Shown here one piece after another: positions 48,370 to 62,000 of a stretch of 64,000 bases of DNA (positions are counted from its first letter, which is position 1; the number at the start of each line of letters is the position of its first letter). Source of the stretch: Megascapheus bottae (Eukaryota; Chordata; Mammalia; Rodentia; Geomyidae); assembly GCA_024803745.1 (NCBI GenBank), contig JANJXV010000153.1, positions 806,001-870,000 of the forward strand. The letters run 5' to 3'. The notes below the pieces were generated by a model that worked only from the letters and a program-made list of their open reading frames with translations, did no database searches and had not been told where the DNA came from. The translations under genes and the position numbers were made by a program.

Positions 48370-49385
48370 AGAATTTTTTTGCCAGTACTGGGCTTAGACT
48401 CAGGACCTGAGCACGATCCTTGTTTTTGTTTTTGTTTATTCTTAAGGCGCAAGTTCTATCACATGTGCCACAGCACCACTTTTATCTTTTTTTATCAATG
48501 TTGTGCTGAGGAATTGAACTTGGGTCTTCATTCTTGCTCGGCAAGAACGCTTCCACTAGGCTTAACTTATGGCCCCAGTGGGAAGGAAGTTTTCCATAAA
48601 ATATGTAGGAAATATGTACACTAAGGAAAAGCCATCAAAAATAGAAGAAAAATTATATACTTAGATAACAACATGCCAGTATTATGGCAGATCTCTGTAA
48701 TTCTAGCTTCAAGAGTGGCCTATTTGGACCGGGAGTTGGCTGGCTGAAGTAAAGTGCTATCCTTGAGCAAGCCCTAGGATGTGCTCTGGCCATGAGTTGA
48801 AGCCATAGGACATGCAAAAAATAATAATTTAATGCCCGTGACTGGTGGCTCACCCTGGTAATCCTAGCTACCCTGGAGGATCGAGGTTTAAAGACGGCCC
48901 AGGTATAAAAATCTGTGAGAATCTTATTTCCAAGTAATCCAGAAAATTCAAAATGACAATGTGCCTCAAGTGGTAGAGCTCTTGCCTTGAGCTGAAGAGC
49001 TTAAGGTAAACATCCAGGCCCAGAGTTCAAGCCCCATGAGTGAAAAAAAGAAAAAGAAAAAGAAAGCCCTTATCTAAGGCTGGAGTGCACACTAGTGGTA
49101 GTTTGCTTGCCTAGTATGCACAAAGCCCTGTGTTCAATTACTCTGTACCACTTACAGCAAAAAAAAGCTGGAAATGAAGAAGGTTGGGTTCTGAGGATCA
49201 CAGTTCAAAGCCAGGCCAGACACTAAAGTGCATGAAACTGTTTCTTCCACTTAAGCACCAGAAAACCAGAAGTGACACTGTGGCTCAAGGTGTTTAAGGT
49301 TGTAGCCTTGAGCTGAAGAGCCCAGGGACACTGCCCAGGTGCACAATTAAAGTCTTACAACCAAAAGAGGGACAGAGAGAGACAG

Positions 49386-49462
<77 letters not shown>

Positions 49463-50690
49463 GAGACAGAGAGAGAGAGACAGAGACAGAGAGAGAGACA
49501 GAGAGACAGAGAGACAGACAGGCAGACAGACAGAGACAGACAGACAGAGAGACAGAGACAGAGACATCAAACAGTCAGGCACTGCTGGCTGAAGCGTGTA
49601 ATTCTACCTACTATGGAGGCTGAGATTGGAGGATCTTGGTTCAAAGCCCAAAGCCAGCCTGGACACATATGTTTGTGAGACTTACATCACCAATTAACTA
49701 CCAGAAACCAAAAATGGAGCTGTAGAGGAAGAGCGCTATCCTTGAGTTGAAGAGGTCAGGGACAGTCCAGGCCCAAAGTCCAAGCAACATGACGAATCAA
49801 TAATAAAAAAAGAAGATAGCTAATAGTAATGATGAATAATTTTGGGCTGGGAGTTTGGCCTAGTGGTAGAGTGCTTGCCTAGCATGCACGAAGACCTGGG
49901 TTCAATTCCTCAATATCACATACATAGAAAAATGCTGGAAGTGGTGCTGAGGCTGAAGTGGTAGAGACCTAGCCTTGAGAAAATATAAGAACAGTGCTCA
50001 GTCCCTGAGTTCAAGCCCAGGACTGGCCAAATCAAAAGTAGTAGAGCACTGGCATTGAACTGAAGATCTGAGGAACAGCCCAGGCACAGAGTTCAAGCAC
50101 CACAAACAACAACAACAAAATCTATGAAATGGCAGTGGTGGATTTAAGCTAAGCAAAAATAGAGTAGAAATTGGTAAAATACATATTTGTGTGTAAGCAA
50201 AATAGCCAGACTTATGCATTGGAACAGGATAGCAACTTGAAAAAAATTTTTGTTTTCCATCTCACTAGGTCCTGTCTCTTAATTTATTCAAGTAAGTAAA
50301 ATGCTGGGTTTTATAATCATTGCTCTGAATATTAGAAAATCATAATATCTCTCATTAACCAACAAAGACCAGGAACTGGGGCATCATTGAAATGGCAGAG
50401 TATCAGGCAAGAGAAGAAAAAATTGAAGTAAGAACTTGAAGTTCTTGATCCAGAACCTGCATAGTAACAGAACAGCAGCCTGGTGATGGTACCTCACACC
50501 TATAATCTTAGCTACTCAGGAGGCTAAGATCTGAGAATCAAAGTTTAAAGCCAGCCAAAGTACCCAGTTAACTGCCAGAAAAACCAGAAGTGGCACTGTG
50601 GCTCACAGATTAAAGCACTAGCCTTGAGCTGAAGAGCTCAGGGACAGTGCCCAGGCCCAGAGTTCAAGCCCCACAATTGACAAAAATCAA
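48370..50690. repeat. Right-arm mirror of the SINE cluster at 5335-7610
   Basis: SINEs at about 48370-48580 (minus), 48830-49365 (plus, two), 49575-49815 (plus), 49840-50125 (plus) and 50470-50690 (plus) mirror the left arm one for one. The (GA)n tract lies between them at 49360-49565. Confidence 0.9.
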
Positions 50691-51479
50691 ACAAGCAAAC
50701 AAAACTCACAAAGAAGCCTGCAGATCACAGTGGTTCTGCTGAGTCTCTTCTCTATGGGGATCAGGAAACATTTCACTTTTTCTGTCTCTTCCCATCTCAA
50801 CATTCATACTAAAATAAGACTGTGTTGAAAGTTTCAATTTATAAAAATGTTTTTCATGAAGCACCCTGAAATATTCATCGCTTATATCTCAATTGAAGAT
50901 AGTTGATTTGGGGCTGCATTGGTAGAGTGCTAGCCTTGAGCAGAAAAGGTCAGGGATAGAGCTGAAGCACTCAGTTGAAGACCCAGTGCCAACACACAAA
51001 AGAAATTATGCACTTTATACATATTTTCTAATTTCTTAATGAATTTTTCAGTCTGTATAAATATAGGGTACATTCCTTGTTACTTAAGTAAGATTGCTCT
51101 TTTTTTCTTTTTGCCAGTCCTACGGCTTGGACTCAGGGCCTAGACATTTTCATTGGACTCGCTTGCCCAAGGTGAGTGCTCTGCCTCTTGAAACACAGCG
51201 CCACTTCTAGCTTTTTTCTGAATATGCGGTACCGGTGAATAGAACCTAGGTCTTCATGCATTCAAGGTGAGCACTCTACCATTAGGCTACATTCCCAGGC
51301 AGTGAGATTCCTCTTACAGTCATTGTATGTTCACAGAGTTTGATCTCACACACTGTAGGGCCCTGGTTGGCTTTGACCTGTGATCCTAAGCCCTGAGCCT
51401 CCTAAGTAGCTGAAATTAAGTTGTGAGCCAGCATGATGGCTTCCATTCTTTTTTCTACAAAAATATATGTAGTTATCTA

Positions 51480-52673
51480 AAATATATCTATAGCTGAAAA
51501 AAATGAATCTCTCCCAAACAAATCTTCAAAGAAACAACCATCCTATTAAAAGGTGGGCTAAAGACTTAAAAGAGTATTCTCTGAAGAAAAAATTAAAATG
51601 GGCTTTAGACACATGAAGAAATGCTCCATATCTCTAGCAATAAGGGAAATGAAAATCAAAACAACTTTGAGATTCCACCTGACTCCAGTCAGAATGGCCA
51701 TTATCAAAAAATCTAATAAGAGATACTGGTGGGGAAGTGACCAGGTGGGATCACACCTACACTGTTGGTGTGAGTGTAAACTCGTTCAACCACTAGGGAA
51801 AGCAGTGTGGTGGTTCCTCAAAAGACTGAACATAGAGCTCCCCTATGATCCAGCAAATCCACTACTTGGCATCTACCAAATTGTCCAGAAAAAAGGACAT
51901 ACTAAAGCCACTACCACAATGATGCTCATTGCAGCACTATTTACCATAGCAAAGATATGAAACCAACCCAGATGCCACTCAGTAGATGACTGAATCAAGA
52001 AGATGTGGTACTTATACACAATGGAATGCTATGCTGCCATCAGAAGGAAAGACATCGCCCCATTTGTAAGGAAATGGAAAGACTTGGAAAAATTCATATT
52101 AAGTGAAGCAGCCAGACCCAAAGAAACATAAGCTCAATGGTTTCCCTCATTTGTAACAATTAGTTCACATCTAGGACTCTCCTAGCAGAGGATTACAATA
52201 ACTCAAAAACCTAGGTATATAAGGTCATATAGGATGAGACTAAATGAAAGGATCTCTAGGATATGGGAACAAGAGCTATATCTTGTGTCATCGTTGCTCT
52301 TAATCTTGTGTGATTTTTGTCCTTAATCTACTATGTTATTTCTCATCTCTTATTTTGCCCTTTGGTTAATATCAGATTGTTACTGTATCTGATTTTTCCC
52401 TGGCATATTGTATATATGTTTATTTGTTTATGTCAAATAGGAAAGGGAAGGGGGGAAACAAGATGATTGGGAAGGGGAGGGGAGAGGGAACTGGGGACAA
52501 AAACATGTGGAGTGGAATAAATGTGTGAGAAGTAATGCAGTCCACTACCTGTAAATGTAATCGTAATCCCTCTATACATTACCCTGAAAATAAAAAAGAG
52601 ACTATAAAAATATCTGTAGAAAATGAGGTTGGATGATGGTAACAACCAGATGCCCTACTACAAAAAATGTGAT

Positions 52674-52724
<51 letters not shown>

Positions 52725-53300
52725 CACACACACACAATGGAATGATATATAGCCAACCGACAAGATAAAATAATGGCATTCTCGGGGAAGTGGATGAAAA
52801 GGAAAAAAATCATATTAAGTGAAATAAGCCAAACTAAAAGGAACATAGGCCCAAGAGTCTCCCTCATTTGTCAAATTCAGTAGAAACCTTGGGCTCTGCT
52901 ACCAGAGATTTACAATAGAACAAAATCTAGAGACATCGTGACAAATAGTATGACACTAAATGTAAGGACCTCCAAGATAAAGAAACAAAACTCATATAAT
53001 GAGTGATTGTTGTCCTTAATGAACTATGTGATCTCTTATCTCTTTTGCTATCCCTTGGTTATATCATATTGTTACAATATTTCACCTTATTTTCTGATAT
53101 ATTTCATATGTGCCTAATTGGTTATTTGAAATTGGATAGGGAAGGGGGGAAATGAACATGAATGGGGGTAGGGGAAGGGAAATGGGGACCATATCATTAC
53201 ATGGGGTATCAAAGTTTGAGAAGTAATGCACCTTCTATCTGGTGAATATAATGTAACCCTTCTATAAATTACAATAAATATAAATACATAAAAAGAAGAT
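51480..53300 (+). repeat. Right-arm mirror of the left-arm L1 3' fragments
   Basis: The plus strand reads the L1 ORF2 C-terminus at 51598-51960 and its 3' UTR to about 52590, then the second L1 end with (CA)n at 52676-52735 and its 3' UTR to about 53300. It pairs with 2711-4530. One visible amino-acid difference is LLGIYQ here against LLGIYP in the left arm. Confidence 0.92.
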
Positions 53301-56013
53301 CTGCACAGAAAAAAATAATAATGGCATTTTTGGGGTAGTGGATGAAATTAGAGTGAATCCTGTTGAGTGAGATAAGTTAAGACCAAGGAACAAAAGGTAC
53401 ATGATATCCTTAATATATGGATAGTAGTTTCAAATGGTAGTAGAGCGATGATTGAATAGTTGATACCCAAAGTTCTGGACATAATTTTGGAGATATAAAC
53501 ATAACTACATAGACATAAAAATCTAGGATAGACTATACACTCTATAGACATGTGTTTTATTATAGAATAATCTGTATCTATGACATACAAAGACTCAGCT
53601 TAATTTTTACTATATCCTAAAATCTATGTGCCAGTGATTGTATAGCGATTCCCTTCTTGAATACTTGTTGGTTAAACATGACATTTGAAATATGATGTAA
53701 AATTCAATGTTAACAAATTTTTTAAAAAAGAGGCTAGAGGTAAATACCACTAATGTACTTGCTCTAAGTGGTACAGAAATTTTCTTAATGAATCAAGGGT
53801 TTTTATTACATCTTTATGCAATTATTTTAGTTCTGAGTGTTCTACACTCAATGATACTTCTGGAAAGATGATATAGCTGACTGTGTAGATGGTATGAAGA
53901 CATACCGGCCTAAACGTAGAATAAAGCATTGGTAAGTGGCTGTTAGCTGTCCAGATTCTACTGGAATATGTGGAATGAATTTATTAAGCACAATGCAGGC
54001 TCTTAGTCACATCAGGATCAAGATTATGTGGTTCCATCAGATGAATGAGGAAAGATCAGAAAAATCTACTAAGATATCCAGATATACTTTTTAAACTAAG
54101 GTATCTGGACTCCTTTTTTTTGTTTCTTGGTGGGGAGGTTGAACTTTGGACCTGGGCAAGGTCTCTTAGTTCTTTTTCCTCAAGGCTAATGCTGTACCAG
54201 TTTTAGCCACAACTCCACTTAGTTTTTGGGTGGATAAGTGGAGAGTAGAATCTTACAGTTTTTTTTTTGTTTTCATTTTTTTTGCTTGCAAAGGCTTTGA
54301 ATCACCTTCTCCCTGGCTAGTAGAATGACAATTATGACCCTCCAGCGCCTGGCTAGTGATTTTTTGAAAACTGGACTTTATTCCAAATCACATAACTGGT
54401 TCCTAGCAAAGTTTTGAAGCCTGACTTAAATGTGACAGATTTTTGTCACTTGGAGACACTCTGTGCTGAACGTAAGAAAACTACCAGCTGAGTCACAGTG
54501 GCACTTCCAGTTTTTTGTTTATGTGGTGCTGAGGAATGGAATCCAGGGTTTCATACATGCTAGGCAAGCTTCATTTTCAGCCCAAGGTTTATGTTTTGTT
54601 TTTTCAGTGTTGTTGCTTCTAAGGTACTGTATGATGTTCTTTCATTTTGTTTGCTTTTTACCTCTTTTCTTCTTTTTCCCTTTAGTTTTATTCTCTGTAG
54701 TCACTGTGTTGAATTCGGGTACCCTGTGTCTTGTACATAGGTTTATGTGATTTGGGGAATGGAGAGGGTATAATAAAATGGTAAAAAAAAAAACAAAGGA
54801 AAAAGGGTGAACCAATTGAACAGTGATACTTGGAAGACACTAAACGGAAATGAACTGAACAATCTGGGTGGAGAGGGGGCTGAGGGTAGGAAAACAGAGA
54901 AAAATGAGGGAGGGGATAACAATTTTCTTAAGAAATATGTTCATTACTTATGTAACCGTATGCCAACTATATATTGACTTAACAAAATAAATTAACTTAA
55001 AAAATAATTTAGCCGGGTATGGTGGCTCACACTTGTAAATGTAGCTACTCAAGAGGCTGGGATCCAAGGATAGCAGTTCAAAGTCAGCCTGGGCACTGAA
55101 GTCCATGTGACTCTTATCTCCAATTAACCACCAGAAACCCAGAAGTGGCCCTATGGCTCAAGGGATAGGGCAGTAGTCTTGAGCTGAAAAGCTCAGTGAC
55201 AAGACCCAGGTGCAGAATTGCAGTCCCATGACTTGAATGATGAATGATACTAGCCAGGCTCTGTGCGCTCACACTTGGAATCCTATCTACACAGAATCAG
55301 GTTTGAATCCAGCCCAAACAAATTGTATGATATTCTGATTTACAGTTCATTACCAAAAATCTGGAAGTGGAGCTGTGGATAAAGTGGTAGAACACTAGCC
55401 TGAAGCAAAAAAAACTTTTAAGGACAGTTCCCAGGCCCTGGGTTCAAGTCCCAGGACTTGCATAAAACAACAAAATGTGACGCTGAGTCCTCCATCATTT
55501 GGTGTTATAGTTCAATATTCTTGATATGCGTCTTAGAAATTAAGTCCCTAGCAAATACTCTCCCCTGAAATTCTGCTTCATAGCTGATTCATAGAATTTC
55601 AGCATCATTACTATCACCTACCAGTTAGCATAGCAGTCTACTACTGAAAATTTGAAGAAAACTTTTGAGTAATCCTAATAAATCTGTGTATCATCTGCAC
55701 ACACATCAAATCAGCAGGAGCTATGTTCTACTATTATATAAATGTATTTAATCCATTCTTGACTTAATGAGCCTTAAAGAGTAAAACATATGAAGTAGTT
55801 ATGAAACTAACAGTCACCATTCTTCTACCTAATATTGTAATATAAGTTTATAAATGCAAGGACTATTCTGAAGTGTGCAGAAGATAGCTTCTAATTATAA
55901 TATTCTCATGAAGTATAGTTTTTAAGAAACATGTTGCTTGCTTTGGGAAAGCAAAGGCAAGGAAAAATGATATAAGTAAGTTCCCTATTTATCAGAAGGA
56001 AAATACTATTGGG

Positions 56014-56750
56014 TTTAGATCAACTTCATTCATTCCGTGCTGATGAAACAAATATTTGCAATTCCTGAGGCCAATCACTTGATTGTGATGCACAATCAGC
56101 CAGCTTAGATCAATCTTCCAAAAAAGGAAAGGAACAAATGAGAAGCAATTAAGGTTTCCAAAATGAACCAGGTGGTGGTGGCAGCTCACACTTGTAATTC
56201 TATCTACTCAAGGCCTGAAATCCAAGGATCTGGATTAAGTCTGTCTGGGATGAAGATATTACTGTCTGTAACATCATCTCTGTTTTCACAGCCCAGCTGG
56301 TACACTCTGCCCAACAGGTTCCAAACACCAAAGTCCATCTCCTATCTGAAATACTACCAAATGTACTCACATAATATATCCTCTTTGGGAGATAGTTGAA
56401 ACATGTACCAGAAACATTTCCCTGGCTTCAGAGTGGAAGTGGAAATATATACTCACTAGAATCCCATCTAGTAAATTACAGTCAATCATCGTTCCTCACA
56501 TCTTGTTAGTTAAATTGAACAATGAGTGTTTGGATCAGAAGCAATGTGTATGAGCATACATGTTGTAAAAGTACTGTAATCCTAGCTACTCAAGATAAGC
56601 TGAGAACTGAGGATTCCAGTTCAAAATCAGCCACGCAATACATTCCATAAGATTTTTACCTCTAATTAACCAGCAAAAAACAGAGCGTTGAATTGTGCTT
56701 AAAATGCCACAGCCCAAAGCTTTGCATTAAAGCACGAGGGGGTAGCATTC
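56014..56750. other. Sequence between the right arm and the resumed L1 array
   Basis: It holds SINE-like pieces at about 56165-56260 and 56575-56700. The left partner, if any, lies outside the window, so it may or may not still belong to the arm. No gene seen. Confidence 0.5.
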
Positions 56751-59033
56751 AGGATGCCCACTCCCTCCACTCCTTTTTAACATAGTACTAGAATTCCTAG
56801 GCAGTGCAATATGGCAAGAAGCAAGCATAAAGGTGATCCAAGTAGGGAAAGAGGAAATAAAACTATCCCTCTTTGCAGATGACATGATTCTGTATTTAAA
56901 GAATCCTATAGACTCTACTCCCAAGCTCCTTGAGCTGATTCAAAGCTTTGGAAGGGTAGCAGGCCATAAAATCAACCCTCACAAATCAACTGCCTTACTT
57001 TACGCCAACACTGAGAGGACCGAGGCAATAATCAGGAAAGAAAATCCTTTCACAATAGCCTCAAAGAAAATAAAGTACCTAGCAATTAGCTTAACTAAGA
57101 ATGTAAAGGACCGTTTAGATGAAAACTTGAAAACCCTAAAAAAGGAAATTAAAGCAGAACTAAGGAAATGGAAAAACCTCCCGTGCTCCAGGATTGGAAG
57201 AATGAACTTTGTGAAAATGACAATCTTGCCAAGGGCTATCTACAAATTCAATGTAATACCCATCAACATCCCAATGTCATTCTTTAAAGACATAGAAGAG
57301 GCAATTCAAAATTTCATATGGAATAATAAATGACCCCGTATAGCAAAAACACTTCTTAGCAGAAAGAACAGTGTTGGAGGAATTTCAATTCCAAACTTAA
57401 GACTCTATTACAGAGCTATAATTCTCAAAACAGCTTGGTACTGGCACAAGAACAGGCCTGAAATCCAATGGAGTAGAACTGCGGACCCAGATATTAAACC
57501 ACAGACCTATGGCCACCTAATCTTTGACCAGGGAGCCAAAAAAATAGAATGGAAGAAAGATAGCCTCTTCAACAAGTTGTGCTGGCAGAACTGGTTAAAC
57601 ACCTGCAGAAAACTAAAGTTGGATCCTTCTTTGTCCCCTTGCAGTAGAATTAACTCCAAATGGATCAAAGACGTGGAGGTAAAAGCTGACACACTGAAAA
57701 GTTTACAGGAAGGAATAGGAGATACACTAGGCCTCCTTGGTACAGGTCGAAACTTTCATAATAAGGACCAAGAATCACAACAAATCAGAGAAAGGCTGGA
57801 TAAGTGGGACTGCATTAAACTGCAGAGCTTTTGTATGGCAACGGATATAGCTAGTAAACTAATCAGGAAGCCTGCAGAGTGGGAGAAGATCTTCACCACC
57901 CAAACAACGGAACAAGGCCTCATATCTAAAATATATCAACAACTCAAAAAATTGAATCACTCCAAAACTAACCTCCAAAGTAACACCCATCCCATTACAA
58001 AATGGGCCAAAGACTTAAAGAGAGTCTTCTCTGAAGAAGAAACAAAAATGGCCTATAGACACATGAAGAAATGCTCAACATCTCTGGTCATAAAAGAAAT
58101 GCAAATCAAAACAAGTCTAAGATTCCACCTAACTCCAGTTAGAATGGCCAGGATCAGGAAAACGAGTGATAACAGATGCTTGAGGGGATATGCCCAGGAG
58201 GGATCACTACTACACTGTTGGTGGGAGTGCAAACTCGTTCAACCACTATGGAAAGCAGTGTGGCAGTGCCTCAAAAGGCTAAACATAGAACTCCCCTATG
58301 ACCTAGCAATTCCACTACTTGGCATTTACCCAACAATCCAGAAACAAGGGCATATTAACCCACTAGCAGAACAATGTTCATTGCAGCACTATTCACCATA
58401 GCAAAGATATGGAACCAACCCAGATGTCCCTCAGTTGATGAGTGGATCGACAAATTGTGGTATTTGTACACTATGGAATTCTAAGCTGCTGTCAGAAAGA
58501 ATGACATCGCCCCATTTGTTAGGAAATGGAAAGCCTTAGAACAAATCATATTAAGTGAAGTAAGCCAGACTCAAAGGAACTTAGGCTCAGTGGTTTCCCT
58601 CATTCGTCATAATCAGTAGAAACCTTGGGCTCTACTAGCAGAGATTGTCAATAGAGCAAAAGGCCATATATAAGGCCATATGATGTGAAGCTAATTGAAA
58701 GGACCTCCATGATATTGACACAAAAGCCATATAATGAATGATTGTTGTCCTTAATGTACTATGTTGTCTCTCATCTCGCTTGCTGTCCCTTGGTTATCCC
58801 ATATTGGTATAGTATCTCACTTTGTTATCTGATATATTGAATTTATTTGTATTTGGATATTTGAAATTTGATAGGGAAGGGGGGAAAACCAAGACAGGTG
58901 GGGGGTGTGGGGTTGGAGGGAAATGGGTACCAAGACATGTGAAAGGGTATCTATGTATGTGAATTAATGCACCTTCTATCTGGCAAATATCATCTAACCC
59001 TTTTACTAATTACAATAAAAAAATGAAAAAAAA
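56751..59033 (+). mobile_element. L1 copy E, 3' part only
   Basis: It starts abruptly at 'aggatgcccactcc', equivalent to about 22366 of copy B, inside the reverse transcriptase region. It retains the [12 protein letters not shown] core (frame 56833-57333) and the C-terminal region (frame 57577-58401). TGA interrupts IWNNKRP at 57331-57333, and a frame change follows LLGIYPTIQKQGHI. AATAAA is at 59014-59019. It is followed directly by unit D, as the L1 of unit B is followed by unit C. Confidence 0.92.
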
Positions 59034-62000
59034 GAAAGTTGTAGTGTGTGGGGAGGATGATGGGGTCAAATACATTTCTTCTTAGAAATTTACCTCATCT
59101 GGTTGCCCTGGATTTTCCTGGCCTTCTTCTTAGAGAAAGTTCTGTTATACTGGATTTGTGGCTTGGCAATGATCTAGCATGTACATCTTCGAGTAAGACA
59201 TCCACAACTTCCATGCCTGAGACTCGAGTTTCCTGACCTTTGGCAACAGCACAGCAACATCTTTCTTCCTCCTGAGCCACAGGCCAAGTGAGCTGGCTTG
59301 AGCTGGTTGTTAGTTACAGTGGCTTGGTTACCAGGGTTCCATATTCTGTTCCATTGTGAGGGAGGCAGGGTCACCTTTCAGGGCCCAATGACCAAAGATC
59401 CTTGCTCACAAAAGACCTCACCAAAGACATACTGGAGGCTGAATCTCTCCTCCAGTCTCACAATATACATGTGGATGTAGTATACAGCACACCTTATTTG
59501 TCCAATCCCAATGTCTTCCACTAGGCCCAACTACCAGTCTGGTCTCATGCTCAAGGAGCCTTTCTTAGGTAAGATCCAAACTTAAGGGTCAATATTGCCC
59601 TCATCCTTTACAAAACATTTGCTTCACAGTGCCTTCTATGCCTGCATTTTGCCCCTTGTCGAATTTTTTTTGTTTTTGCTAGTCTTGGGAGTTGACCTCA
59701 GAGTGTGAACATTGTTCTTGGGCTTTCTTTAGGCTTTAGCTGTCCCACCGAGCCACAGCACCACTTGCAGCGTTTTCTATGTATGTGGTAATGAGGAATC
59801 AAACCTGAGGCTTACTGCTTGGTAGCCAAGGACTCTCCCACTCGGTCAAACACACAGGGCATCTTGCACATATTTTTCACGTCAATCTACTAGGATATTA
59901 TTAGGTTTCTGTATCCTAATCAATTTTTTCCTGATGATTAGCTTTGCTGTCATGTGTAAAAAATGCAAGAGGGAAAAACACAGAAGAATTAGTGAAATTA
60001 AAAAAAAGCATTAGACAGAGTTAAGTGTTCATTCTTTGTAGGAGAAAGGATATTTGGATATGATGATGATGATGATAATGATGATGATGATGATGATGAC
60101 TTTATAATTACTATGTCAGGGTTGAGAGTTTGGCATAGTGGTAGAGTGCTTGCCTAGCATCCATGAAGATCTGGGTTTGATTGCTCAGTACCACATAGAT
60201 AGAAAATCTAGATGTGGCACTGTGGCTCAAGTGGCAGAGGGCTAGACTTGAGAAAACCCGAGGACAGTGCTCAGGCCCTGAATTCAAGCCCCAAGACTGG
60301 CAGAAAGATAAAAGAAAATAAAAATGCTTTTTACGAGCTAATTCACTCACAGCATTTGCTTCTAAAATCTTCGCTTCTGCATCTTGTGAAATACCCCTTT
60401 CCCTCAACGTAGACAAGAAAAACAGATCCATCCCATGGTCCACTGTGAGGCCACTGGTTGGGCTAAGAGCTAGTCGTGCAGCAACACATAAGTTTTATTC
60501 TAATACTTTCCAAACTTTGTACTCAATATGCTACCTACTTACCAACTTATGTAGGTTATCCTTATGCTCTACCTTTTCTTCATTACTACAATATTCTTAC
60601 ACTCCTACGTTAATCCTCTTGCACCTCCCCTGACCTCTCTCATTCTTTTTTTCTATCTCTGGACCTCTGCTCGTCTTTCAACCCTTATACTGCACGAATC
60701 TACACTTGATGGCTGTTGAGCAATATTGTATATGTAGGTGGTTAATTATTCTCTAGGCTCAGAGGGACTTAAAGACAATAGAGATTGGATTGAGAGGCTT
60801 ATTGTTTTGGGTATAAATCGCTTATCAGTGGTTGTATTAGGCTGGTCTGTAAGTGCACAAAAAGAAAGAGTGATAATACCAATCAAAACTTGTGAACATC
60901 TAGTGTCTGCCAGCGACAGAGGTCTAGGTTGGTTATATCTGAAAAACTATAATCGTATTTAGTAGTAATCTTGCTCCCATTTTCAAATGGGCAGAACAAG
61001 AAACTCAAGAAAAATGTCAAATCAAGAAACAACATCCCCCACCCAATGTAAACAGACAATGGAACAGTCACTGGCAAACCTAGAGGAGAGTCTTCCAAGT
61101 GCTACACAAATGCAATTGATAAACATCATTAATGAAAAATGTGAAAATATAAAGAAAGAGATAATGGAGGAAGCCATACCTGAACAAGAGGAAAGCAAAA
61201 ACAAGGTGATAAGTGAAAAAGGAGAAGCCATAAAGGAGGCCATAATAAAGGTTTTTCAAAGAAAGATGGATGAATTCAAAGAATCCACAAATAAAAACGT
61301 GACCAAACTCCAGCAAATGTCCAAAGAAAATAAAGCTACTGAGCTAACCACTCAAAAGGAAATCAAGGAGATAAAGAAATCCATACATGATCTAAAACAA
61401 GGGATGCAAGGCATGAAAAGTGAGCAATTAGAAGCAAGGGAGATGAAAAATAAAGTAGATAGCTTTGATAGCAGGTTAGACATTGCAGAGGAGAGAATTT
61501 CCGTGGCTGAAGATAATTTAGGTATTATAAAGAACAGAAAATGAGTCAATCCAAATCTAGGAAATATGAGAGAGCGCTTCAGGAGGTCCAAGATACAATT
61601 AGGAAGCCTAATTTAAGGCTAGTTGGTACTGAGGAGGGCGTGGAGAAAGAGGTCAATGGATTTGGAAATATACTTCAGGGAATCATCTCAGAGAATTTCC
61701 CAAATATCCAGAAGGGCAGGCCCATCCAGATACGAGAAGCTTTTAGAACCCCAAACAGACCTGACCAGAAAAGAACATCCCACTGCCACATTGTGATCCG
61801 AACTGGATCAATAGAAACGAAAGGAAAGATCCTACAGGCAGCCAGGGAAAAGGGATCAGTAACCTACAAAGGCAAACCAATCAGAATAACCCCAGATTTC
61901 TCAGCAGAGACCATGCAAGCACGAAGTGACTGGAAGCATATATGTCATGCCCTTATATCAAATAACTACCAACCAAGAATACTGTAGCCAGCTAAGCTCT

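Larger units (their letters stand above)
42212..56013 (-). repeat. Right arm of the large inverted repeat
   Basis: This is the reverse-complement partner of 1-13869. It carries the same SINEs, L1 fragments, microsatellites and pseudogene in mirrored order; a left-arm feature at x is found near 55980-56080 minus x. It differs from the left arm by a ~101-base deletion near 44447, a (GA)n tract 36 bases longer at 49360-49565, and scattered substitutions and single-base indels. Outside 56013 the sequence (56014-56750) cannot be compared because the left partner lies outside the window. Confidence 0.97.
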